Shown here piece after piece: positions 10,252 through 17,932 of a stretch of 21,340 bases of DNA (within the stretch, counting starts at the first letter, position 1; each line of letters opens with the position of its first letter). The stretch covers positions 463,361 to 484,700 of the forward strand of contig BLXT01002372.1 of the NCBI GenBank assembly GCA_019648995.1, written 5' to 3'. Made by a program: the position numbers and the translations under genes. The notes beneath the pieces are model-generated. The model had not been told where the DNA came from. It was given only the letters and a program-made list of their open reading frames with translations, and made no database searches. Origin of the DNA: Plakobranchus ocellatus (taxonomy: Eukaryota > Mollusca > Gastropoda > Plakobranchidae).

Positions 10252-10404
10252 ATCTGGTCTTTGTATATAGCCAGTCAATTACAAGATGATCTCAGGCTTT
10301 CAGCCCTTCCGTCAGGCTAGGGCTGGTGTAGCAAGGTTCGAACCCACGACAAAAGGGTCCCTGCAGATCTCAAGGTTCATTCTTTATTGTGCCACCAACA
10401 CTCC
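10252..10404 (-). mobile_element. tRNA-derived SINE, copy 2
   Basis: Read on the minus strand it starts GTGTTGGTGGC, as copy 3 does, has the B-box-like GGTTCGAACC at 10344-10335, and ends in a tail TGAGATCATCTTGTAATTGA followed by CTGGCTATA. The tail (10259-10293) resembles the 3' end of the I-group LINE at 15569-15607. Overall order and spacing match copies 1 and 3. The copy lies in the large intron of the minus-strand gene model. Confidence 0.7.
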
Positions 10405-11600
10405 GTGATGCCGAAACTTCCAACTAAATCATCTTTCATCTGTTCAAGAAGTTCTCTGAAAAAGAGCAGCTACACATTTGCCAGTAAAGATTTCAATGCC
10501 AAAGAGATAGAGACCTTAGAAACAGTAACATTTTTAAATGAACGAAGTAAGCTACCACTTTAAACATGCATAAGGAGAATTCGACAATATTTACTACAGA
10601 TTCAGTGTTCTGGATGCCATCTTCTCACCTTTTAGCACAACATATGTTAATCTCTGAATGCTGCCTATTTACGGTTGACAGCAAACGATTGAGAGCGTGT
10701 AACCTTTATCTTGATAAAGCACATTACATAGCCACTATCTTTTTTTCAGGAGCATCTTTCTTTAACTGCGATTTTCTTTTTTTAAAAAAAAATAAAAAAA
10801 AATATTGATTCTGAATATTCTGTAATGTGCACAATGCATGTATGAGCACGTTTGTGTAGCAATACTGCTCACCTTTCGGACATTTCTTGGACGCAGTTGT
10901 GTAACTGATCTGATAAAGTTGACACTCTCCACGGATGCTGGTAATCATAACGTATTCTTACCGATTTATTTGTTGCTTATTTATGCGGAAGAACACCAGC
11001 TATATCTGACCTGATTTGAAATTTAAAAAAAAAAATGAATAAACGTTAACTGCGATTGGATTATGCTCAAAAGGTCACATTGCATAATTTTTGGGGGGGT
11101 TATCGGCTGATAAGAAAAAAACAGAGCAATACATTTTTTTAATCCAATGCCAAGAAAGGTCTTTACTAACAAACCTTTACATGCTGATTCAAGGTTTTTT
11201 ACTCAGTGCGTTTCATCTTCCAAATTTTTAGTTTATCTGAAATTGAATCTGATGTGGGGCTACTCGTCTAGATTGTTTTTTTTTTTTTTTTGTTATCTCT
11301 AAAATGGAGACATTCGCGCCTTGGGAAAAAAAAAATAAGCGCTGGAAAAGCTTTTCTCTTTTCTGTCGTCGCAAGGCGGAGCAAATTTTATGCAACTTGA
11401 CTTGGGTCATCAATTATTAATATTAGGTGCGCACCCAGCTGCTGGAAAAAAAAGATATCACGACAGTACGAAAAAACTAGTGGACAAGCATTTATAAAAC
11501 CCATCGGCTTTTGTGAAGATGGCGCACTTGATCCTAAAATGTTATGGGAGACAAAAAAGGATGTTTTGTTTGTTACGAAGTAGCCCACCGATTGTTTTCC
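10405..11600. other. Stretch without recognised genes
   Basis: Short open frames on both strands are near chance and are full of homopolymer-derived Lys and Phe. A and T runs occur at 10782-10801, 11028-11035, 11276-11291 and 11327-11335. No mobile-element protein was recognised. Confidence 0.4.
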
Positions 11601-11601
11601 T

Positions 11602-11883
11602 TTAATAGGCAGCATCTTTTTCCGACTGGCAGCTTTCATCATTCTGGCGGCTGTGCCGCTGCCTCTCAAGATGCTTCAGAATCCGTTTATGCGGTCACAA
11701 TTCATCTGCTGTCATCTGACAGACTTTCTGAAGGTTTGTAACTGCCAGAGGGTGGCGCAGCAGTATTTCATCATTTTCCTCTGCGGCACGGCTTTTGGAT
11801 GTCTCTTTCCTCCTCTTTGCTTTTATCCTTTCAAAAATTTCAAAAGCAAATAAAATATAAAATGTCAAGGTATTGCAGTCGAT
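11602..11883 (-). pseudogene. Coding-like block with one in-frame TGA
   Basis: On the minus strand the frame is open from after TAA (11886-11884) to TGA at 11697-11695. It then continues in the same frame for 30 more codons to TAA at 11604-11602. Both sides look like protein: KRRKETSKSRAAEENDEILL before the TGA and KRILKHLERQRHSRQNDES after it, both charged and helix-prone. The region is a GC-richer island (about 11630-11820). No ATG starts it. A possible acceptor lies before 11827 (tttttgaaag). It may be a pseudogene or old retroelement fragment; a TGA decoded as something else cannot be judged from DNA. It is not a recognised family. Confidence 0.3.
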
Positions 11884-12132
11884 TTATTATTTTCAGTTGC
11901 TCAGAAAAAAATGCTACGAAGTAATATTTATTTTCTTTTCGAAATAATAAAGTATACTTTGTCGTAACCTAAAAGAATTATGAATATTTGCACACAAACG
12001 TTTCATAATTTCTCAGAGAAAAAAATACATGCACTTCTCATAACTTTTGAAGCTGTGTGAATAACTATATTTTCTTATGATTTCTATTTTTTTTCCAATT
12101 AATGTCTCTGAGGGACAATTTAAAATTCTTAC

Positions 12133-12315
12133 CCATCTCTCAATTTCTGTTGAGACGAAGAAACGATCCCGATATCCATTCGCTGGAAATCCCGGTGTTC
12201 CAATATGTAAAAAAAAGGTCTGGTGCACTGAGAAGTCTCTCCTTTGCTGAGAATGTGCAATAAGAGCTAAGCGCAAAAAGTTTTCACCCTCCAAAGCAAT
12301 GGTCGATTCGAGAAT
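12133..12315 (-). CDS. Minus-strand gene model, 61-codon internal exon
   Basis: This is the best-looking exon of the window. The acceptor is attattttttttccttaaacag before 12315 and the donor is gtaagaa at 12132. The block is exactly 183 bp, phase 0 at both ends, with no stop. The peptide begins ILESTIALEGENFLRLALIA, has a basic QQRRDF step, a Gly-Pro turn (HIGTPGFPANGYRDR) and ends FFVSTEIERW. The composition is that of a globular protein, not low complexity. I do not recognise the family. It follows the small exon at 12790-12826 in phase and could be followed, in phase 0, by the one at 9332-9365. Confidence 0.5.
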
Positions 12316-12789
12316 CTGTTTAAGGAAAAAAAATAATTTTTTTTTTTAATTTAAGTTGAGTATCAATATTACAAGCAAACTTTTATAGTATGACCTGAAA
12401 TAATGCCAATGATCTTAACGATCTTAATTCTAATTTCGGAGAAAACTTTTCCATCAGTTTAAAAATGATACTATCTTTCATTGCAATAGTACAGAGCTGA
12501 TTGTCTGAACAATATGGCTATAACAAAAAAAGCTACTCCTAATTCAAATTATGCTCGTATTGTTTTTTTCAAACTTCTTACCGTACAATTATTCAAGTGA
12601 TCAACTCAACCCCAGTGTTCGCTGCTATTGTTAACTTGCCATGGCATAGAAACATGTTTATCCTCTCAGGGCAAAAAAGGTGAAAGGTAGGAAGTCCTGA
12701 GGGAAAAAAAAAGTTAAACAGTGGACAATTCATAAGTCAATGTCCTTGGGAAATTGAAAACCTCACTGACTGTCCATACATTTACTTAC
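12316..12789. other. Intron of the minus-strand gene model
   Basis: 474 bp between two candidate exons, AT-rich with A and T runs. A second gtaagaag donor lies at 12582-12575, but the sequence before it has stops in all three frames, so I do not call an exon there. Confidence 0.35.
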
Positions 12790-12826
12790 CCTTGTTACTG
12801 AAAAGATCAGCTTGTGAAAGTTACGA
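12790..12826 (-). CDS. Minus-strand gene model, small upstream exon
   Basis: The donor gtaagt (12789-12784) is a perfect consensus. The acceptor aaccctattgtag is modest. One incoming base is needed, then 12 codons (RNFHKLIFSVTR) end in phase 0 and fit the exon at 12133-12315. The frame is open about 7 codons further upstream, so the true acceptor could be elsewhere. No upstream exon was found. Confidence 0.3.
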
Positions 12827-12879
12827 CTACAATAGGGTTCACTGTATATCGGTTAGATATGTTTTATACCTATGATATG

Positions 12880-13020
12880 ATTGTTAATGATTTGAGAAGA
12901 AAAAAAAAGATGAATAATGATATGTATCTATATGTAACTGAGCTAGGACAAAAAAAAAAAACAAACAATAAAATAATATATGTGAATATATATACATATA
13001 TATATGGGAAAGACAATAGA
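12880..13020. repeat. A-rich and TA-rich low-complexity stretch
   Basis: A-runs at 12899-12908 and 12949-12961 and an alternating TA stretch near 12984-13006. The word gtaactgagctaggacaaaa (12934-12953) resembles gtaattgagctaggccaaaa at 3322-3341. Confidence 0.6.
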
Positions 13021-13047
13021 AGTTGGCACTTAACTTTTCTTTTCTAG

Positions 13048-13270
13048 AGAATATCTAGAGAATATCCATGTGCGAAACGATAAATGTGTTTGGCTAGGAA
13101 AATTAAATGGAGATTTTATCTCACTATTATCAGAGAAAACAAGTGAAATAGATATAGCAAATGATATGTGCGTAGAACTACTTTATACTGCTTTTAAAAT
13201 ATGCTTTAAAAAAAAGAACTACAATTCATATAATATAAAATTTCACGCCAACTTAAAATTAACCATTTGA
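13048..13270 (+). pseudogene. Splice-bordered ORF, possibly LINE-derived
   Basis: A very good acceptor (aacttttcttttctag) precedes 13048. After one base the frame is open for 73 codons to TGA at 13268-13270. The translation is AT-driven: rich in Asn, Lys, Ile and Leu. The stretch KLNGDFISLLSEKT followed about 10 residues later by MCVELLYTAFKICFKKKNY recalls the linker between the endonuclease and reverse transcriptase of CR1 or RTE-type LINEs. The expected W-F-D or W-F-N motif is absent, so the match is weak. It could instead be an exon or chance. Confidence 0.25.
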
Positions 13271-13531
13271 CTTTTCTCAAAGATCCTGGACCAGACGAAA
13301 AGCAGTACAGCCAGGGCACTTGTACGATAAATGTTTGTAAAATATTAAAACTGAACAAAGATCCATCTTTAGATTCGATTTTTTAACTGCCAAGAAGAGT
13401 TCATATCTTTTTATTTTATTATTTTTTTGTAGAAATGTATTTATTTTATGAAATATGGAAACACATTATGCACATTTATATGTTCAGTACTACTATATAA
13501 TGGTTTTAGGCTTTCTGTGTCGCAGTCTTAG

Positions 13532-13747
13532 GTGGACAGTGAAGATACAAAAGCAATTTTTTTCTATTCTGGATTTGATGGAACTGCCGATATCGATCTC
13601 TCTTGGTTTGACGATTTTTCACTTTATGGACTTTGCGGTCGATTAGATTGACAGCCTTGGGGACAAAATGACTATGCAGCTTCCGACGATCTGATTACAG
13701 GAGTCCTGTGGCGGCCCAAGAATAAAGATTCTTTGCATTCCCATTAG
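13532..13747 (+). pseudogene. Acidic coding-like block with one in-frame TGA
   Basis: An acceptor (ctttctgtgtcgcagtcttag) precedes 13532. The frame then reads 39 codons, TGA at 13649-13651, and 31 more codons to TAG at 13745-13747. Before the TGA the peptide is strongly acidic and aromatic (GFDGTADIDLSWFDDFSLYG); after it QPWGQNDYAASDDLITGVLW has the same style. The consistency across the stop suggests one former coding sequence with a nonsense change, or an exon ending at the TGA. An AATAAA lies in it near 13721. I recognise no family; acidic-hydrophobic patterns like this occur in transactivation segments, but that is speculation. Confidence 0.35.
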
Positions 13748-13999
13748 CAAAACTTCATGCTAAGCAAGTCTTGTGATTGCCTGGCCCAAATCTCAGTTTC
13801 TCCATTAGCCTCTTTTTTGCCGTGATCCAAGAAATTGTTCAACTATTGATATAGCCAGCGCACCACTTATCTATGATCTCAATGTTGACATCATTAGAGA
13901 ATAGCGAGCAAGATGACCCTCACAAGTCCTACAGACGGACACTGTGACGGTTGGGTAGAGTGTTGATTGATTCTCGCCGAAATGGGCGGATTTTTTAAG

Positions 14000-14085
14000 T
14001 CTTGAATTTTCACTCCGATTTTCTGCAAAATTCTGCGCCATAAAAGCATCTCCTGGAGGGATCAAATTTGGAAATGTTAAGTTTC
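14000..14085 (+). CDS. Plus-strand gene model, upstream exon
   Basis: The donor is strong (tttc/gtgagtat at 14086). The reading frame is open back to a TGA at 13968-13970. The nearest acceptor in that interval is attttttaag before 14000, which is short in pyrimidines, so the start is uncertain. The frame reads SLRFSAKFCAIKASPGGIKF near its end and leaves one base, C, which completes Leu with the TT of the exon at 14530-14739. A second frame is also open over much of this block. No homologue is recognised. Confidence 0.35.
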
Positions 14086-14529
14086 GTGAGTATGGTTGTA
14101 GTTTTAATTTGTAACAAATATAAGGTCTCACAGACTTATGGAGAAAAAAAATCGAATGTTTAAAAATGTTAAAGTACTTATGTTTAAAAACTCTTCATAT
14201 TGGATGAAATTTTTAAATAAAGATTGCAAACCATAAATTAAATTAAATATTAGGCCTTATACTGGGCAACTATTCAGCAGGAAGTAAATAAATGTCAGCG
14301 GAAGGTGTTTACTAGCTGCTTTTTGCCATTCTCATTACGGTCGGTGGACATTTCATGCAGCAAGTCACTAAAAACATAGTGAATATATTATGGTCATTAA
14401 GTGTATGAGTAAGACTTAAATGTATCATTATTATTATTATATAATGCTCAATATTTTTTACATATCCCACCTTTTATTTTTATTTTGCTGCAATATTCAA
14501 TTTTCCCTCGTCTTTTCTTCCTTCGCAAG

Positions 14530-14739
14530 TTTTCATGCTATTTGAGTATGTAAATGTAAAACACATAAAGGTCGAAGTTTTGCCAGATTGTCAGGGCATG
14601 GAAGACACTTCTTGGTACGATTCATTTTTTCGAAAAAAAAAAAAATGGCACAAATACATAGGCGGCAGGATTTTAAAAAACCCGCAACGGAAAGGTCAGT
14701 GCAGATCTCAGAGCGGGTTTACGATACCACTGACGCCCG
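14530..14739 (+). CDS. Plus-strand gene model, 210-bp internal exon
   Basis: The acceptor (ttttccctcgtcttttcttccttcgcaag, 14501-14529) and the donor cccg/gtaagc are both strong. The frame starting TT|TTC ATG is open throughout, 69 codons, and leaves G for the next exon. It includes VEVLPDCQGMEDTSWYDSFF, a Lys cluster coded by a 13-A run (about 14632-14644), then a basic stretch ending SGFTIPLTP. A second frame is open after the A run and reads RRQDFKKPATERSVQISERV. A length change in the A run would switch frames, so the peptide after it is uncertain. The family is not recognised. Confidence 0.45.
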
Positions 14740-14893
14740 GTAAGCAAAATTGAGAATTTAATACAAATATCTGAAATATGATTAATTATGGAGATAAAAA
14801 TATAGTATTTTTTTTTACTTTATGTTGAAAGAAAAATTTCCGAAGTCATGTTTCTGTCTATACGAACCCAATTTTCCCCAAAGAAAACTTGGT

Positions 14894-15037
14894 TCAATGT
14901 AGAACTTTATTGGGATCTTTAGCTGTTACGTGCCTTGAACCATGAATGGCAGTAGACATAATATAACGCGGACCACTTTTTGTGCTATACCCTCTTTGAT
15001 GTAAGATTCCAGCAATGTCATTGCGAGTGTGAAACAC
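14894..15037 (-). CDS. Possible minus-strand terminal exon with AATAAA
   Basis: On the minus strand a consensus acceptor (gcgtttcttttcttcag) precedes 15037. Two frames are open. One gives 47 codons to TGA at 14896-14894 (starts VFHTRNDIAGILHQRGYS). The other gives 36 codons to TAA at 14928-14926 (CFTLAMTLLESYIKEG), followed 14 bases later by AATAAA at 14911-14906. The second arrangement, acceptor then stop then poly(A) signal, is what a last exon would look like. It lies inside an intron of the plus-strand model, so either a nested gene, a retro-insertion or chance is possible. No family is recognised. Confidence 0.3.
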   Translation of the reverse strand: MFHTRNDIAGILHQRGYSTKSGPRYIMSTAIHGSRHVTAKDPNKVLH

Positions 15038-15329
15038 CTGAAGAAAAGAAACGCATTCATATATAAAAATATATTATCAACTTCACAAAATTCGTATACA
15101 TCAGGAATTTTAAAAATTCACATATAGCTCTCTGAAGGTTACCTTTTAGGAAATAATGCACCCAAAGACTTTAAAAAAATGTGTAGAACATTTTTATCAC
15201 AATTAACTTCCTAAACAACCTTAGCCATGGTTTCGTGGGCTTGCATCCAAGTTCTGTAAGCAAAACCTTTTTTCTTGAAATTTGTTGGTAACACGCGTCT
15301 TGCTTTAACACTCTTTTCGTCTTTCTCAG

Positions 15330-15363
15330 GCGATGAAGACAGCTGTATGCTAGCCAACATCCT
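15330..15363 (+). CDS. Plus-strand gene model, 34-bp micro-exon
   Basis: Both borders are near consensus: acceptor cactcttttcgtctttctcag and donor cct/gtaagtg. GC completes Gly with the G of the preceding exon, ten codons read DEDSCMLANI and CT is left over. Only this frame of the three is open, and it is the one the preceding exon requires. Confidence 0.45.
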
Positions 15364-15520
15364 GTAAGTGCTGCCCTTTTTTTCAAGGATCCAGGGTTGA
15401 CTTGATTGTTCACGACCTTGGCATTAAAGCTTTCAGTCTCATTTAGGCATTTCTTAGTTTTTTTTCACTCCTTTCGAAAGAAACTTGTGAAACTGTAGAA
15501 AAGCCTTACTTTCCCTCTAG

Positions 15521-15548
15521 GTTTGTTGGTCTTTGCATCACACTTTAG
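15521..15548 (+). CDS. Plus-strand gene model, candidate last coding exon
   Basis: The acceptor (ccttactttccctctag) is good. G completes Leu with the CT of the previous exon; then FVGLCITL and TAG at 15546-15548. The intron would be 157 bp. The I-group LINE tail begins at 15556, so any 3' UTR is now retrotransposon sequence in antisense. No AATAAA is close; the nearest I noticed is at 16448-16453 within SINE copy 3. The end is tentative. Confidence 0.3.
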
Positions 15549-15555
15549 AGTCGAG

Positions 15556-16430
15556 ATTGATTGATTGATTATTGGTATACCCAGTCAACCTTTAAGCGGT
15601 GATCTCAGGGTTTATGTTCATTCTTTCTCTCTCTCATAGGCCTCCATCAGATGCTCAAGCAAATTAAAACAAAAACAAAAATCCATTAAAAATCCAACAG
15701 AGTACATGGAGAAAAACTTAACAAAGAATCTGTACAAAGCCTCAGATATTTCCATAGACACCAAGTTCCTTTAAGTAACCCACTATGCGAGAGGCATTGA
15801 CCTCTCGGAAAAGTCTGTACAAATCACCAGGAGGAAATACTTCAGTGTAAGTCTGGGCATTCAATTAAAATATGCCGGACAGTGTAAAGGCTGTCGCAAG
15901 CATAGCAAAAAGCCATGTGTGGCCCACCCGAAGCCTACACATTACCGTCTACCGTGTTCTGCCTGCTCCATCTCTTTTGTGGAGGTCTTCTCCCAAGTTG
16001 GGGAGTACTTCATAGAGCTTGTTTGCCTCTCAGTATCCCAATTTTCTTGCCAAACAGTGTGGATGTATACATTTACTTTAGGTTTCAAGGTGGACCAGCA
16101 AATGAGTTTTCCCGAGTATGATGCTTTATTTAGAGCTGCCTTCGCGAGTTTGTCCACATTCTCATTCCCCTGGATGCCTACATGAGCAGGAATCCAGACC
16201 CAGAGATATGAACATAGGGTGGAAATTTTCGGATTAAATTGAACAGGCGCCTGATGTCATTAACTTTGAAATTTTTGCTTTAGATAGCCTGTACGGCTGA
16301 CAGGCTGCCACTGTAGATAACAAAATTTTTATGGTATTTGGTGAGATTTTAAATTTAGAGTCGAGACTTTGTTCCGTGCACTTGTACCAGGGATGAGGAC
16401 AATTATGACACAACATTCTGATCCTGGTTT
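15556..16430 (-). mobile_element. I-group (I/Nimb-like) LINE, 5'-truncated, with RNase H
   Basis: Read on the minus strand, the RNase H domain begins near 16420. It shows FVIYSGSLSAVQAI (about 16326-16283), then WIPAHVGIQGNENVDKLAK (about 16195-16140), both hallmarks of RNase H in I-type non-LTR elements. Downstream comes CDSLYTVRHILIECPD (15898-15851), the Cys-His C-terminal motif, and finally LFREVNASRIVGYLKELG ending at TGA 15744-15742. These parts lie in different frames with internal stops, so the copy is dead. The catalytic Asp expected in Y-S-D-S is Gly (GGC at 16309-16307). A 3' UTR follows, ending in a (ATTG)n tail at 15570-15556, the usual simple-repeat end of this group. The endonuclease and reverse transcriptase are missing. 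Confidence 0.85.
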
Positions 16431-16436
16431 GATTTG

Positions 16437-16584
16437 TTCTTTTTATTAATAAAGCCTGTCATCAACATGATTTCAGGCTTCCAGGCCCTCTATCACCGGT
16501 GGTGAAGCTCGAACCCGTGACAGAAGGATTCCTGCGGATCTGAGAACGGACTTGCTATTCACTTGCTAGCCACCAACACCACGG
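16437..16584 (-). mobile_element. tRNA-derived SINE, copy 3
   Basis: On the minus strand it starts GGTGTTGGTGGCTAGCAAG (A-box-like TGGCTAGCAAG), has the B-box-like GGGTTCGAGCT at 16516-16506 and ends GAAATCATGTTGATGACAGG followed by CTTTATTAATAA. It matches copies 1 and 2 along its length. It abuts the truncated LINE in the same orientation, so the SINE inserted beside it or both belong to one composite insertion. Confidence 0.7.
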
Positions 16585-16599
16585 ACCATTATGATGACT

Positions 16600-17040
16600 T
16601 TCTGCTCCTGTAGAAGAGAGAGAGAAAGCAGAAAACTCGGAGTTTGGGTTTTATTTTGGCGCAAGGGAAAAGCCAGTTTCAGGCTGGTTCCTAGCCCGTG
16701 GCTTTAGGGATTTGTCCGGAGTTTGAGCAGTTTTAGCAGTTACTGAAGTCCCAAATTTGTATACAGACTTCTTGACACGGCTTTCCTCCACTTAACCTAG
16801 CAAGGTGCTCTTAAATTTCCACAAGGCTTGTAGAGGTTCAAGCAATTGTAATCTTCATTCGTGATTTCATTGTACACATTTCAAGAAACTAACCAATTCT
16901 CCCCTGCTGGCGTTTTCCTCCCTTTTTCAAGCATGTGAGATTTGAGTATCTCGTTAAGAACAAGTTTGCTCTCCCGTTCCTTAAGCCGGCACCTGTGTGA
17001 GCTCACACGAAGCAGATATTTTGGCTGATTTTTTTTTCAT
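16600..17040 (-). pseudogene. Possible LINE ORF1 (gag-like) relic
   Basis: On the minus strand pieces of open frame read CRLKERESKLVLNEILK near 17000-16930, then after stops a Thr, Pro, Ala and Lys-rich stretch TAKTAQTPDKSLKPRARNQP near 16750-16680. I-type LINE ORF1 proteins have Cys-rich knuckles followed by basic helices and an Ala, Thr and Pro-rich tail, and the orientation matches the LINE at 15.6-16.4 kb. No clean C-x2-C-x4-H-x4-C knuckle is visible, so this is weak. The plus strand also shows a short splice-like block here (acceptor ctttttcaag before 16932). Confidence 0.2.
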
Positions 17041-17058
17041 ATTCTTTTAATCTTCCAG

Positions 17059-17124
17059 TACTGGGATTCTCTTACAGCGGCAGGCCTGTGCAGTGCAACA
17101 CAGTTTCCTTCACGTAGTCTAGAG
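17059..17124 (+). CDS. Plus-strand exon candidate, 66 bp
   Basis: The acceptor catattcttttaatcttccag and the donor gag/gtacgt are both strong. Exactly 22 codons are open in phase 0 (YWDSLTAAGLCSATQFPSRS then LE) and the other two frames have stops. The phase does not fit the exon at 15330-15363 directly, so another exon or gene would be needed. In phase 0 it could join the block starting at 17939 (HCHVNLDPALQISPSSQSAG, 28 codons to TAA). Confidence 0.35.
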
Positions 17125-17260
17125 GTACGTAACCTGATTAAAAAATATGGATAAAAATGATCAAAATCATTATTCAAACTTCAGTAAATGATTTAATTAA
17201 AAAAAGTAAATATTTTAAGAATATCAGTGAAACGTAAAATTTTATACATCTTGCACGCTT

Positions 17261-17559
17261 ACGCTCTCTCGCTCACTCGCTCTCTCGTTCTCTTTCTCGC
17301 ACGCACTCACTCCCTCCCTCTCTTTCTCTTTCTCTCTCTCTCTCTCTCCCTCTCTCTGTTTCTCGTACTCACTCCCTCTTTCTCGCTCTCTCCTTTGTCT
17401 TTGCCCCTCGCTCTCTTTCTCTCTCTTTCGCTCTTCCTCTCTCGCTTTTTCTCTCCCCTGCCCTCTTCTTCCCACTGTCCTCTCTCTCTCTTGCTATCTT
17501 TCTCACTCGCTCTCTTGGTCGTTCTCTCTCTCGCTCTCTGTCTTTCTCTCTCTTTCTCC
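17261..17559. repeat. (CT)n-rich pyrimidine tract
   Basis: About 300 bp of CTCT, TTCT and CTCG words. The long Leu-Ser and Glu-Arg frames across it are repeat artefacts. Confidence 0.96.
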
Positions 17560-17599
17560 AAATATTCAGCAATGGCTTCAGGATTGAGTTTCTGATTTT

Positions 17600-17930
17600 T
17601 CTGATATTGTTCGTTTTACCCATTGCCCTCCTGCCTAAACCTTTTATCAAATAACATTATGATAATAAAGAATCAGCATGAATAGATATATTTGACTTGT
17701 TGCTCAAAAAACCTTAAAGATCTCACGATCAAAGATTACGCTCTTTTTTGTCTCTATGAGTCTAGTAGACATTTACAATTGTGATGCTAAACATAGATCA
17801 CGGACACAGTGTTCAACAAACCTATTTTGCACATTGAAACAGCCAGTGTTATAGTCTAGGCTATTCATTTATGACCAACCTTTCTCTCCTGTTGCTTGAT
17901 TTCTATGAAGTTTGTTTTTTTTTTATCTCT
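17600..17930. other. Stretch without recognised features
   Basis: I see no coding block. It ends in a strong pyrimidine tract that forms the acceptor of the next feature. Confidence 0.4.
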
Positions 17931-17932
17931 AG

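Noticed and set aside
11544-11853. Two overlapping plus-strand ORFs
   Set aside because: They lie opposite the minus-strand coding-like block, overlap one another in different frames and show no splice borders.
12575-12650. Minus-strand exon ending at the gtaagaag donor
   Set aside because: The sequence before the donor has stops in all three frames within 40 bases.
15915-16185. Plus-strand ORFs over 15.9-16.2 kb
   Set aside because: The minus strand carries recognisable RNase H and C-terminal LINE motifs; the plus-strand frames are shadows.
16932-16993. Plus-strand exon after ctttttcaag
   Set aside because: No donor follows, the frame ends in about 20 codons, and the phase fits no neighbour.
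17227-17650. Long Leu-Ser, Glu-Arg and Arg-Lys ORFs
   Set aside because: They come from the CT-rich tract; frames on both strands overlap and have no complexity.
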